Source: Fasciola hepatica (lineage: Eukaryota > Platyhelminthes > Trematoda > Plagiorchiida > Fasciolidae). Taken from it: a DNA stretch of 64,000 bases. Below the pieces are notes generated by a model, which saw only the letters and a list, made by a program, of their open reading frames with translations, made no database searches and had not been told where the DNA came from. Numbering within the stretch: the first letter of the stretch is position 1; each line of letters begins with the position of its first letter. Below, piece after piece: positions 40,228-55,044 of the stretch. A program made the position numbers and the translations under genes. The stretch spans positions 5,580,001-5,644,000 of the forward strand of contig CANUEZ040000191.1 in the NCBI GenBank assembly GCA_948099385.1. The letters are read 5' to 3'.

Positions 40228-41921
40228 AGATTTGTATAATATGATTCTCCATGCAGCTTGACCACGGAACTGACCATTGAAATGATGGAAGCACTGTACA
40301 GCTGTTTGATCCGCTAAGGGAATCATGAGCATTGCACATGGACAGAGCCCACTCGGAGACACGAACAAGGGTTGGGGTGAACGAATGTCAGTCGAACACC
40401 CAAACCACAAGGCTATCCGATATGGGTCTCAACGCTTTGTTAAACATATACAATACATGATAAAGCACAATCCCCAAATTGGCTTCGGCTTTCGCTTTCG
40501 CTTTGAACGGTAACAACCAAATTCTCGCACACCGATCCAATCCTATGTTCCATCACTTCTCTATTTATGGGCCTAAGTAAAACCAAGCCTTTCCCCTATG
40601 AACAATCCACACAGATTGCTCATACAATGCAATAGAGCAGTAGCAGAGTAGATTTGTATAATATGATTCTCCATGCAGCTTGAACACTGAACTGACCATT
40701 GAAATGATGGAAGCACTGTACAGCTGTTTGATCCGCTAAGGGAATCATGAGTATTGCACATGGACAGAGCCCACTCGGAGACACGAACAAGGGTTGGGGT
40801 GAACGAATGTCAGTCGAACACCCAAACCACAAGGCTATCCGATATGGGTCTCAACGCTTTGTTCAACATATACAATACATGATAAAGCACAATCCCCAAA
40901 TTGGCTTCGGCTTTCGCTTTCGCTTTGAACGGTAACAACCAAATTCTCGCACACCGATCCAATCCTATGTTCTATCACTTCTCTATTTATGGGCCTAAGT
41001 AAAACCAAGGCATTCCCTTATGAACAATCCACACACAGATTGCTCATACAATGCAATAGAGCAGTAGCAGAGTAGATTTGTATAATATGATTCTCCATGC
41101 AGCTTGAACACTGAACTGACCATTGAAAATGATGGAAGCACTGTACAGCTGTTTGATCCGCTAAGGGAATCATGAGCATTGCACATGGACAGAGCCCACT
41201 CGGAGACACGAACAAGGGTTGGGGTGAACGAATGTCAGTCGAACACCCAAACCACAAGGCTATCCGATATGGGTCTCAACGCTTTGTTAAACATATACAC
41301 TACATGATATAGCACAATCCCCAAATTGGCTTCGGCTTTCGCTTTCGCTTTGAACGGTAACAACCAAATTCTCGCACACCGATCCAATCCTATGTTCCAT
41401 CACTTCTCTATTTCTGGGCTTAGTTAAAACCAAGCCTTTCCCCTATGAACAATCCACACAGATTGCTCATACAATGCAATAGAGCAGTAGCAGAGTAGAT
41501 TTGTATAATATGTATCTCCATGCAGCTTGAACACTGAACTGACCATTGAAAATGATGGAAGCACTGTACAGCTGTTTGATCCGCTAAGGGAATCATGAGC
41601 ATTGCACATGGACAGAGCCCACTCGGAGACACGAACAAGGGTTGGGGTGAACGAATGTCAGTCAAACACACAAACCACAAAGCTATCCCATATGGGTCTC
41701 AACGCTTTGTTCAACATATACAATACATGATAAAGCACAATCCCCAAATTGGCTTCGGCTTTCGCTTTCGCTTTGAACGGTAACAACCAAATTCTCGCAC
41801 ACCGATCCAATCCTATGTTCCATCACTTCTCTATTTATGGGCCTAAGTAAAACCAAGGCATTCCCTTATGAACAATCCACACACAGATTGCTCATACAAT
41901 GCAATAGAGCAGTAGCAGAGT
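40228..41921. repeat. ABCD higher-order repeat unit (1694 bp)
   Basis: Monomers start at 40228 (A), 40650 (B variant), 41074 (C) and 41497 (D). The A copy has GACCACGGAAC (40262 and 40266). The B copy has GATTCTCC and GAAATGATGG but keeps GAGTATTGC and TTCTATCAC, so its left third looks converted by an A monomer. The C copy contains TATTTCTGGGC. Confidence 0.86.
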
Positions 41922-44900
41922 AGATTTGTATAATATGATTCTCCATGCAGCTTGAACACTGAACTGACCATTGAAATGATGGAAGCACTGTACAGCTGTT
42001 TGATCCGCTAAGGGAATCATGAGCATTGCACATGGACAGAGCCCACTCGGAGACACGAACAAGGGTTGGGGTGAACGAATGTCAGTCGAACACCCAAACC
42101 ACAAGGCTATCCGATATGGGTCTCAACGCTTTGTTAAACATATACAAAACATGATAAAGCACAATCCCCAAATTGGCTTCGGCTTTCGCTTTCGCTTTGA
42201 ACGGTAACAACCAAATTCTCGCACACCGATCCAATCCTATGTTCCATCACTTCTCTATTTATGGGCCTAAGTAAAACCAAGCCTTTCCCCTATGAACAAT
42301 CCACACAGATTGCTCATACAATGCAATAGAGCAGTAGCAGAGTAGATTTGTATAATATGATTCTCCATGCAGCTTGAACACTGAACTGACCATTGAAAAT
42401 GATGGAAGCACTGTACAGCTGTTTGATCCGCTAAGGGAATCATGAGTATTGCACATGGACAGAGCCCACTCGGAGACACGAACAAGGGTTGGGGTGAACG
42501 AATGTCAGTCAAACACACAAACCACAAAGCTATCCCATATGGGTCTCAACGCTTTGTTCAACATATACAATACATGATAAAGCACAATCCCCAAATTGGC
42601 TTCGGCTTTCGCTTTCGCTTTGAACGGTAACAACCAAATTCTCGCACACCGATCCAATCCTATGTTCCATCACTTCTCTATTTATGGGCCTAAGTAAAAC
42701 CAAGGCATTCCCTTATGAACAATCCACACACAGATTGCTCATACAATGCAATAGAGCAGTAGCAGAGTAGATTTGTATAATATGATTCTCCATGCAGCTT
42801 GAACACTGAACTGACCATTGAAATGATGGAAGCACTGTACAGCTGTTTGATCCGCTAAGGGAATCATGAGCATTGCACATGGACAGAGCCCACTCGGGGA
42901 CACGAACAAGGGTTGGGGTGAACGAATGTCAGTCGAACACCCAAACCACAAGGCTATCCGATATGGGTCTCAACGCTTTGTTAAACATATACAATACATG
43001 ATATAGCACAATCCCCAAATTGGCTTCGGCTTTCGCTTTCGCTTTGAACGGTAACAACCAAATTCTCGCACACCGATCCAATCCTATGTTCTATCACTTC
43101 TCTATTTATGGGCCTAAGTAAAACCAAGGCATTCCCTTATGAACAATCCACACACAGATTGCTCATACAATGCAATAGAGCAGTAGCAGAGTAGATTTGT
43201 ATAATATGATTCTCCATGCAGCTTGAACACTGAACTGACCATTGAAAATGATGGAAGCACTGTACAGCTGTTTGATCCGCTAAGGGAATCATGAGCATTG
43301 CACATGGACAGAGCCCACTCGGAGACACGAACAAGGGTTGGGGTGAACGAATGTCAGTCGAACACCCAAACCACAAGGCTATCCGATATGGGTCTCAACG
43401 CTTTGGTAAACATATACACTACATGATATAGCACAATCCCCAAATTGGCTTCGGCTTTCGCTTTCGCTTTGAACGGTAACAACCAAATTCTCGCACACCG
43501 ATCCAATCCTATGTTCCATCACTTCTCTATTTATGGGCCTAAGTAAAACCAAGGCATTCCCTTATGAACAATCCACACACAGATTGCTCATACAATGCAA
43601 TAGAGCAGTAGCAGAGTAGATTTGTATAATATGATTCTCCATGCAGCTTGAACACTGAACTGACCATTGAAAATGATGGAAGCACTGTACAGCTGTTTGA
43701 TCCGCTAAGGGAATCATGAGCATTGCACATGGACAGAGCCCACTCGGAGACACGAACAAGGGTTGGGGTGAACGAATGTCAGTCGAACACCCAAACCACA
43801 AGGCTATCCGATATGGGTCTCAACGCTTTGTTCAACATATACACTACATGATATAGCACAATCCCCAAATTGGCTTCGGCTTTCGCTTTCGCTTTGAACG
43901 GTAACAACCAAATTCTCGCACACCGATCCAATCCTATGTTCCATCACTTCTCTATTTATGGGCTTAGTTAAAACCAAGCCTTTCCCCTATGAACAATCCA
44001 CACAGATTGCTCATACAATGCAATAGAGCAGTAGCAGAGTAGATTTGTATAATATGATTCTCCATGCAGCTTGAACACTGAACTGACCATTGAAAATGAT
44101 GGAAGCACTGTACAGCTGTTTGATCCGCTAAGGGAATCATGAGCATTGCACATGGACAGAGCCCACTCGGAGACACGAACAAGGGTTGGGGTGAACGAAT
44201 GTCAGTCGAACACCCAAACCACAAGGCTATCCGATATGGGTCTCAACGCTTTGTTCAACATATACACTACATGATATAGCACAGTCCCCAAATTGGCTTC
44301 GGCTTTCGCTTTCGCTTTGAACGGTAACAACCAAATTCTCGCACACCGATCCAATCCTATGTTCCATCACTTCTCTATTTATGAGCCTAAGTAAAACCAA
44401 GCCTTTCCCCTATGAACAATCCACACAGATTGCTCATACAATGCAATAGAGCAGTAGCAGAGTAGATTTGTATAATATGATTCTCCATGCAGCTTGAACA
44501 CTGAACTGACCATTGAAAATGATGGAAGCACTGTACAGCTGTTTGATCCGCTAAGGGAATCATGAGCATTGCACATGGACAGAGCCCACTCGGAGACACG
44601 AACAAGGGTTGGGGTGAACGAATGTCAGTCAAACACACAAACCACAAAGCTATTCCATATGGGTCTCAACGCTTTGTTCAACATATACAATACATGATAT
44701 AGCACAATCCCCAAATTGGCTTCGGCTTTCGCTTTCGCTTTGAACGGTAACAACCAAATTCTCGCACACCGATCCAATCCTATGTTCCATCACTTCTCTA
44801 TTTATGGGCTTAGTTAAAACCAAGGCATTCCCTTATGAACAATCCACACACAGATTGCTCATACAATGCAATAGAGCAGTAGCAGAGTAGATTTGTATAA

Positions 44901-47900
44901 TATGATTCTCCATGCAGCTTGAACACTGAACTGACCATTGAAAATGATGGAAGCACTGTACAGCTGTTTGATCCGCTAAGGGAATCATGAGCATTGCACA
45001 TGGACAGAGCCCACTCGGAGACACGAACAAGGGTTGGGGTGAACGAATGTCAGTCGAACACCCAAACCACAAGGCTATCCGATATGGGTCTCAACGCTTT
45101 GTTCAACATATACACTACATGATATAGCACAGTCCCCAAATTGGCTTCGGCTTTCGCTTTCGCTTTGAACGGTAACAACCAAATTCTCGCACACCGATCC
45201 AATCCTATGTTCCATCACTTCTCTATTTATGGGCTTAGTTAAAACCAAGCCTTTCCCCTATGAACAATCCACACAGATTGCTCATACAATGCAATAGAGC
45301 AGTAGCAGAGTAGATTTGTATAATATGATTCTCCATGCAGCTTGAACACTGAACTGACCATTGAAAATGATGGAAGCACTGTACAGCTGTTTGATCCGCT
45401 AAGGGAATCATGAGCATTGCACATGGACAGAGCCCACTCGGAGACACGAACAAGGGTTGGGGTGAACGAATGTCAGTCAAACACACAAACCACAAAGCTA
45501 TCCGATATGGGTCTCAACGCTTTGTTCAACATATACAATACATGATATAGCACAATCCCCAAATTGGCTTCGGCTTTCGCTTTCGCTTTGAACGGTAACA
45601 ACCAAATTCTCGCACACCGATCCAATCCTATGTTCCATCACTTCTCTATTTATGGGCCTAAGTAAAACCAAGGCATTCCCTTATGACTAATCCACACACA
45701 GATTGCTCATACAATGCAATAGAGCAGTAGCAGAGTAGATTTGTATAATATGATTCTCCATGCAGCTTGAACACTGAACTGACCATTGAAAATGATGGAA
45801 GCACTGTACAGCTGTTTGATCCGCTAAGGGAATCATGAGCATTGCACATGGACAGAGCCCACTCGGAGACACGAACAAGGGTTGGGGTGAACGAATGTCA
45901 GTCGAACACCCAAACCACAAGGCTATCCGATATGGGTCTCAACGCTTTGTTAAACATATACACTACATGATATAGCACAATCCCCAAATTGGCTTCGGCT
46001 TTCGCTTTCGCTTTGAACGGTAACAACCAAATTCTCGCACACCGATCCAATCCTATGTTCCATCACTTCTCTATTTATGGGCTTAGTTAAAACCAAGCCT
46101 TTCCCCTATGAACAATCCACACAGATTGCTCATACAATGCAATAGAGCAGTAGCAGAGTAGATTTGTATAATATGATTCTCCATGCAGCTTGAACACTGA
46201 ACTGACCATTGAAAATGATGGAAGCACTGTACAGCTGTTTGATCCGCTAAGGGAATCATGAGCATTGCACATGGACAGAGCCCACTCGGAGACACGAACA
46301 AGGGTTGGGGTGAACGAATGTCAGTCAAACACACAAACCACAAAGCTATTCCATATGGGTCTCAACGCTTTGTTCAACATATACAATACATGATATAGCA
46401 CAATCCCCAAATTGGCTTCGGCTTTCGCTTTCGCTTTGAACGGTAACAACCAAATTCTCGCACACCGATCCAATCCTATGTTCCATCACTTCTCTATTTA
46501 TGGGCCTAAGTAAAACCAAGGCATTCCCTTATGAACAATCCACACACAGATTGCTCATACAATGCAATAGAGCAGTAGCAAAGTAGATTTGTATAATATG
46601 ATTCTCCATGCAGCTTGAACACTGAACTGACCATTGAAATGATGGAAGCACTGTACAGCTGTTTGATCCGCTAAGGGAATCATGAGCATTGCACATGGAC
46701 AGAGCCCACTCGGAGACACGAACAAGGGTTGGGGTGAACGAATGTCAGTCGAACACCCAAACCACAAGGCTATCCGATATGGGTCTCAACGCTTTGTTAA
46801 ACATATACAATACATGATAAAGCACAATCCCCAAATTGGCTTCGGCTTTCGCTTTCGCTTTGAACGGTAACAACCAAATTCTCGCACACCGATCCAATCC
46901 TATGTTCTATCACTTCTCTATTTATGGGCCTAAGTAAAACCAAGGCATTCCCTTATGAACAATCCACACACAGATTGCTCATACAATGCAATAGAGCAGT
47001 AGCAGAGTAGATTTGTATAATATGATTCTCCATGCAGCTTGAACACTGAACTGACCATTGCAAATTATGGAAGCACTGTACAGCTGTTTGATCCGCTAAG
47101 GGAATCATGAGCATTGCACATGGACAGAGCCCACTCGGAGACACGAACAAGGGTTGGGGTGAACGAATGTCAGTCGAACACCCGAACCACAAGGCTATCC
47201 GATATGGGTCTCAACGCTTTGTTAAACATATACACTACATGATATAGCACAATCCCCAAATTGGCTTCGGCTTTCGCTTTCGCTTTGAACGGTAACAACC
47301 AAATTCTCGCACACCGATCCAATCCTATGTTCCATCACTTTTCTATTTATGGGCTTAGTTAAAACCAAGCCTTTCCCCTATGAACAATCCACACAGATTG
47401 CTCATACAATGCAATAGAGCAGTAGCAGAGTAGATTTGTATAATATGTATCTCCATGCAGCTTGAACACTGAACTGACCATTGAAAATGATGGAAGCACT
47501 GTACAGCTGTTTGATCCGCTAAGGGAATCATGAGCATTGCACATGGACAGAGCCCACTCGGAGACACGAACAAGGGTTGGGGTGAACGAATGTCAGTCAA
47601 ACACACAAACCACAAAGCTATCCCATATGGGTCTCAACGCTTTGTTCAACATATACAATACATGATAAAGCACAATCCCCAAATTGGCTTCGGCTTTCGC
47701 TTTCGCTTTGAACGGTAACAACCAAATTCTCGCACACCGATCCAATCCTATGTTCCATCACTTCTCTATTTATGGGCCTAAGTAAAACCAAGGCATTCCC
47801 TTATGAACAATCCACACACAGATTGCTCATACAATGCAATAGAGCAGTAGCAGAGTAGATTTGTATAATATGATTCTCCATGCAGCTTGAACACTGAACT

Positions 47901-50900
47901 GACCATTGAAATGATGGAAGCACTGTACAGCTGTTTGATCCGCTAAGGGAATCATGAGCATTGCACATGGACAGAGCCCACTCGGAGACACGAACAAGGG
48001 TGGGGGTGAACGAATGTCAGTCGAACACCCAAACCACAAGGCTATCCGATATGGGTCTCAACGCTTTGTTAAACATATACAATACATGATAAAGCACAAT
48101 CCCCAAATTGGCTTCGGCTTTCGCTTTCGCTTTGAACGGTAACAACCAAATTCTCGCACACCGATCCAATCCTATGTTCCATCACTTTTCTATTTATGGG
48201 CTTAGTTAAAACCAAGCCTTTCCCCTATGAACAATCCACACAGATTGCTCATACAATGCAATAGAGCAGTAGCAAAGTAGATTTGTATAATATGTATCTC
48301 CATGCAGCTTGAACACTGAACTGACCATTGAAAATGATGGAAGCACTGTACAGCTGTTTGATCCGCTAAGGGAATCATGAGTATTGCACATGGACAGAGC
48401 CCACTCGGAGACACGAACAAGGGTTGGGGTGAACGAATGTCAGTCGAACACCCAAACCACAAGGCTATCCGATATGGGTCTCAACGCTTTGTTCAACATA
48501 TACAATACATGATAAAGCACAATCCCCAAATTGGCTTCGGCTTTCGCTTTCGCTTTGAACGGTAACAACCAAATTCTCGCACACCGATCCAATCCTATGT
48601 TCCATCACTTCTCTATTTATGGGCCTAAGTAAAACCAAGGCATTCCCTTATGAACAATCCACACACAGATTGCTCATACAATGCAATAGAGCAGTAGCAG
48701 AGTAGATTTGTATAATATGATTCTCCATGCAGCTTGAACACTGAACTGACCATTAAAATGATGGAAGCACTGTACAGCTGTTTGATCCGCTAAGGGAATC
48801 ATGAGCATTGCACATGGACAGAGCCCACTCGGAGACACGAACAAGGGTTGGGGTGAACGAATGTCAGTCGAACACCCAAACCACAAGGCTATCCGATATG
48901 GGTCTCAACGCTTTGTTAAACATATACAATACATGATAAAGCACAATCCCCAAATTGGCTTCGGCTTTCGCTTTCGCTTTGAACGGTAACAACCAAATTC
49001 TCGCACACCGATCCAATCCTATGTTCCATCACTTCTCTATTTATGGGCGTAAATAAAACCAAGGCATTCCCTTATGAACAATCCACACAGATTGCTCATA
49101 CAATGCAATAGAGCAGTAGCAGAGTAGATTTGTATAATATGTATCTCCATGCAGCTTGAACACTGAACTGACCATTGAAAATGATGGAAGCACTGTACAG
49201 CTGTTTGATCCGCTAAGGGAATCATGAGCATTGCACATGGACAGAGCCCACTCGGAGACACGAACAAGGGTTGGGGTGAACGAATGTCAGTCAAACACAC
49301 AAACCACAAAGCTATCCCATATGGGTCTCAACGCTTTGTTCAACATATACAATACATGATAAAGCACAATCCCCAAATTGGCTTCGGCTTTCGCTTTCGC
49401 TTTGAACGGTAACAACCAAATTCTCGCACACCGATCCAATCCTATGTTCCATCACTTCTCTATTTATGGGCCTAAGTAAAACCAAGGCATTCCCTTATGA
49501 ACAATCCACACAGATTGCTCATACAATGCAATAGAGCAGTAGCAGAGTAGATTTGTATAATATGATTCTCCATGCAGCTTGAACACTGAACTGACCATTG
49601 AAATGATGGAAGCACTGTACAGCTGTTTGATCCGCTAAGGGAATCATGAGCATTGCACATGGACAGAGCCCACTCGGAGACACGAACAAGGGTTGGGGTG
49701 AACGAATGTCAGTCGAACACCCAAACCACAGGGCTATCCCATATGGGTCTCAACGCTTTGTTAAACATATACAATACATGATAAAGCACAATCCCCAAAT
49801 TGGCTTCGGCTTTCGCTTTCGCTTTGAACGGTAACAACCAAATTCTCGCACACCGATCCAATCCTATGTTCCATCACTTCTCTATTTATGGGCCTAAGTA
49901 AAACCAAGCCTTTCCCCTATGAACAATCCACACAGATTGCTCATACAATGCAATAGAGCAGTAGCAGAGTAGATTTGTATAATATGTATCTCCATGCAGC
50001 TTGAACACTGAACTGACCATTGAAAATGATGGAAGCACTGTACAGCTGTTTGATCCGCTAAGGGAATCATGAGCATTGCACATGGACAGAGCCCACTCGG
50101 AGACACGAACAAGGGTTGGGGTGAACGAATGTCAGTCAAACACACAAACCACAAAGCTATCCCATATGGGTCTCAACGCTTTGTTCAACATATACAATAC
50201 ATGATAAAGCACAATCCCCAAATTGGATTCGGCTTTCGCTTTCGCTTTGAACGGTAACAACCAAATTCTCGCACACCGATCCAATCCTATGTTCCATCAC
50301 TTCTCTATTTATGGGCCTAAGTAAAACCAAGGCATTCCCCTATGAACAATCCACACAGATTGCTCATACAATGCAATAGAGCAGTAGCAGAGTAGATTTG
50401 TATAATATGTATCTCCATGCAGCTTGAACACTGAACTGACCATTGAAAATGATGGAAGCACTGTACAGCTGTTTGATCCGCTAAGGGAATCATGAGTATT
50501 GCACATGGACAGAGCCCACTCGGAGACACGAACGAGGGTTGGGGTGAACGAATGTCAGTCGAACACCCAAACCACAAGGCTATCCGATATGGGTCTCAAC
50601 GCTTGGTTCAACATATACAATACATGATAAAGCACAATCCCCAAATTGGCTTCGGCTTTCGCTTTCGCTTTGAACGGTAACAACCAAATTCTCGCACACC
50701 GATCCAATCCTATGTTCCATCACTTCTCTATTTATGGGCCTAAGTAAAACCAAGGCATTCCCCTATGAACAATCCACACACAGATTGCTCAGACAATGCA
50801 ATAGAGCAGTAGCAGAGTAGATCTGTATAATATGATTCTCCATGCAGCTTGAACACTGAACTGACCATTGAAATGATGGAAGCACTGTACAGCTGTTTGA

Positions 50901-53900
50901 TCCGCTAAGGGAATCATGAGCATTGCACATGGACAGAGCCCACTCGGAGACACGAACAAGGGTTGGGGTGAACGAATGTCAGTCGAACACCCAAACCACA
51001 AGGCTATCCGATATGGGTCTCAACGCTTTGTTAAACATAAACACTACATGATAAAGCACAATCCCCAAATTGGCTTCGGCTTTTGCTTTCGCTTTGAACG
51101 GTAACAACCAAATTCTCGCACACCGATCCAATCCTATGTTCCATCACTTTTCTATTTATGGGCCTAGTTAAAACCAAGCCGTTCCCCTATGAACAATCCA
51201 CACAGATTGCTCATACAATGCAATAGAGCAGTAGCAGAGTAGATTTGTATAATATGATTCTCCATGCAGCTTGAACACTGAACTGACCATTGAAATGATG
51301 GAAGCACTGTACAGCTGTTTGATCCGCTAAGGGAATCATGAGCATTGCACATGGACAGAGCCCACTCGGAGACACGAACAAGGGTTGGGGTGAACGAATG
51401 TCAGTCGAACACCCAAACCACAAGGCTATCCCATATGGGTCTCAACGCTTTGTTAAACATATACAATACATGATAAAGCACAATCCCCAAATTGGCTTCG
51501 GCTTTCGCTTTCGCTTTGAACGGTAACAACCAAATTCTCGCACACCGATCCAATCCTATGTTCCATCACTTCTCTATTTATGGGCCTAGTTAAAACCAAG
51601 CCTTTCCCCTATGAACAATCCACACAGATTGCTCATACAATGCAATAGAGCAGTAGCAGAGTAGATTTGTATAATATGTATCTCCATGCAGCTTGAACAC
51701 TGAACTGACCATTGAAAATGATGGAAGCACTGTACAGCTGTTTGATCCGCTAAGGGAATCATGAGTATTGCACATGGACAGAGCCCACTCGGAGACACGA
51801 ACAAGGGTTGGGGTGAACGAATGTCAGTCGAACACCCAAACCACAAGGCTATCCGATATGGGTCTCAACGCTTTGTTAAACATATACACTACATGATATA
51901 GCACAATCCCCAAATTGGCTTCGGCTTTCGCTTTCGCTTTGAACGGTAACAACCAAATTCTCGCACACCGATCCAATCCTATGTTCCATCACTTTTCTAT
52001 TTATGGGCTTAGTTAAAACCAAGCCTTTCCCCTATGAACAATCCACACAGATTGCTCATACAATGCAATAGAGCAGTAGCAGAGTAGATTTGTATAATAT
52101 GTATCTCCATGCAGCTTGAACACTGAACTGACCATTGAAAATGATGGAAGCACTGTACAGCTGTTTGATCCGCTAAGGGAATCATGAGTATTGCACATGG
52201 ACAGAGCCCACTCGGAGACACGAACAAGGGTTGGGGTGAACGAATGTCAGTCGAACACCCAAACCACAAGGCTATCCCATATGGGTCTCAACGCTTTGTT
52301 CAACATATACAATACATGATATAGCACAATCCCCAAATTGGCTTCGGCTTTCGCTTTCGCTTTGAACGGTAACAACCAAATTCTCGCACACCGATCCAAT
52401 CCTATGTTCCATCACTTCTCTATTTATGGGCCTAAGTAAAACCAAGGCATTCCCCTATGAACAATCCACACAGATTGCTCATACAATGCAATAGAGCAAT
52501 AGCAGAGTAGATTTGTATAATATGATTCTCCATGCAGCTTGAACACTGAACTGACCATTGAAATGATGGAAGCACTGTACAGCTGTTTGATCCGCTAAGG
52601 GAATCATGAGCATTGCACATGGACAGAGCCCACTCGGAGACACGAACAAGGGTTGGGGTGAACGAATGTCAGTCGAACACCCAAACCACAAGGCTATCCG
52701 ATATGGGTCTCAACGCTTTGTTAAACATATACAAAACATGATAAAGCACAATCCCCAAATTGGCTTCGGCTTTCGCTTTCGCTTTGAACGGTAACAACCA
52801 AATTCTCGCACACCGATCCAATCCTATGTTCCATCACTTCTCTATTTATGGGCCTAGTTAAAACCAAGCCTTTCCCCTATGAACAATCCACACAGATTGC
52901 TCATACGATGCAATAGAGCAGTAGCAGAGTAGATTTGTATAATATGATTCTCCATGCAGCTTGAACACTGAACTGACCATTGAAAATGATGGAAGCACTG
53001 TACAGCTGTTTGATCCGCTAAGGGAATCATGAGCATTGCACATGGACAGAGCCCACTCGGAGACACGAACAAGGGTTGGGGTGAACGAATGTCAGTCGAA
53101 CACACAAACCACAAAGCTATCCCATATGGGTCTCAACGCTTTGTTCAACATATACAATACATGATAAAGCACAATCCCCAAACTGGCTTCGGCTTTCGCT
53201 TTCGCTTTGAACGGTAACAACCAAATTGTCGCACACCGATCTAATCCTATGTTCCATCACTTCTCTATTTATGGGCCTTAGTAAAACCAAGGCATTCCCT
53301 GATGAACAATCCACACAGATTGCTCATACAATGCAATAGAGCAGTAGCAGAGTAGATTTGTATATTATGCTTCTGCATGCAGCTTGAACACTGAACTGAC
53401 CATTGAAAATGATGGAAGCACTGTACAGCTGTTTGATCCGCTAAGGGAATCATGAGTATTGCACATGGACAGTGCTCACTCGGAGACACGAACAAGGGTT
53501 GGGGTGAACGAATGTCAGTCGAACACCCAAACCACAAGGCTATCCGATATGGGTCTCAACGCTTTGTTCAACATATACAATACATGATATAGCAGAATCC
53601 CCAAATTGGCTTCGGCTTTCGCTTTCGCTTTGAACGGTAACAACCAAATTCTCGCACACCGATCCAATCCTATGTTCCATCACTTTTCTATTTATGGGCT
53701 TAGTTAAAACCAAGCCTTTCCCCTATGAACAATCCACACAGATTGCTCATACAATGCAATAGAGCAGTAGCAGAGTAGATTTGTATAATATGATTCTCCA
53801 TGCAGCTTGAACACTGAACTGACCATTGAAAATGATGGAAGCACTGTACAGCTGTTTGATCCGCTAAGGGAATCATGAGTATTGCACATGGACAGAGCCC

Positions 53901-55044
53901 ACTCGGAGACACGAACAAGGGTTGGGGTGAACGAATGTCAGTCGAACACCCAAACCACAAGGCTATCCGATATGGGTCTCAACGCTTGGTTCAACATATA
54001 CAATACATGATAAAGCACAATCCCCAAACTGGCTTCGGCTTTCGCTTTCGCTTTGAACGGTAACAACCAAATTCTCGCACACCGATCCAATCCTATGTTC
54101 CATCACTTCTCTATTTATGGGCCTAAGTAAAACCAAGGCATTCCCTTATGAACAATCCACACAGATTGCTCATACAATGCAATAGAGCAGTAGCAGAGTA
54201 GATTCGTATAATATGATTCTCCATGCAGCTTGAACACTGAACTGACCATTGAAAATGATGGAAGTACTGTACAGCTGTTTGATCCGCTAAGGGAATCATG
54301 AGCATTGCACATGGACAGAGCCCACTCGGAGACACGAACAAGGGTTGGGGTGAACGAATGTCAGTCGAACACCCAAACCACAAGGCCATCCGATATGGCT
54401 CTCAACGCTTTGTTCAACCTATACAATACATGATATAGCACAATCCCCGAATTGGCTTCGGCTTTCGCTTTCGCTTTGAACGGTAACAACCAAATTCTCG
54501 CACACCGATCCAATCCTATGTTCTATCACTTCTCTATTTATGGGCCTAAGTAAAACCAAGGCATTCCCTTATGAACAATCCACACAGATTGCTCATACAA
54601 TGCAATAGAGCAGTAGCAGAGTAGATTTGTATAATATGATTCTCCATGCAGCTTGAACACTGAACTGACCATTGAAATGATGGAAGCACTGTACAGCTGT
54701 TTGATCCGCTAAAGGAATCATGTGCATTGCACATGGACAGAGCCCACTCGGAGACACGAACAAGGGTTGGGGTGAACGAATGTCAGTCGAACACCCAAAC
54801 CACAAGGCTATCCCATATGAGTCTCAAGGCTTTGTTCAACATATACAATACATGATAAAGCACAATCCCCAAATTGGCTTCGGCTTTCGCTTTCGCTTTG
54901 AACGGTAACAACCAAATTCTCGCACACCGATCCGATCCCATGTTCCATCACTTCTCTATTTATGGGCCTAAGTAAAACCAAGGCATTCCCCTATGAACAA
55001 TCCACACAGATTGCTCAGACAATGCAATAGAGCAGTAGCAGAGT

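Larger units (their letters stand above)
14383..52930. repeat. Core stratum: array dominated by the ABCD tetrameric higher-order repeat
   Basis: Ninety-one monomers in this span mostly belong to four types, told apart by linked diagnostic words. A: GAAATGATGG, GTTAAACAT, AAGCCTTTCC (422 bp). B: TATGTATCTCC, GAGTATTGC, TTCTATCAC (425 bp). C: GATTCTCC, GAAAATGATGG, CACTACATGATATAG, GGGCTTAGTT (423 bp). D: TATGTATCTCC, CAAACACACA with ACAAAGC, CCATATGG, ATAAAGC (425 bp). Successive A-B-C-D runs give 1695 bp. Starts near the beginning are 14383, 14805, 15230, 15653, 16076, 16498, 16923, 17346, 17771, 18193, 18616, 19040, 19462, 19887, 20310, 20733, 21157, 21579, 22002 and 22427; near the end they are 49126, 49549, 49971, 50394, 50819, 51241, 51663, 52086 and 52509. 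Between full tetramers lie trimers, pentamers and chimeric monomers. From about 43193 to 48700 the order is looser, with repeated C-like monomers. The edges are approximate. Confidence 0.85.
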
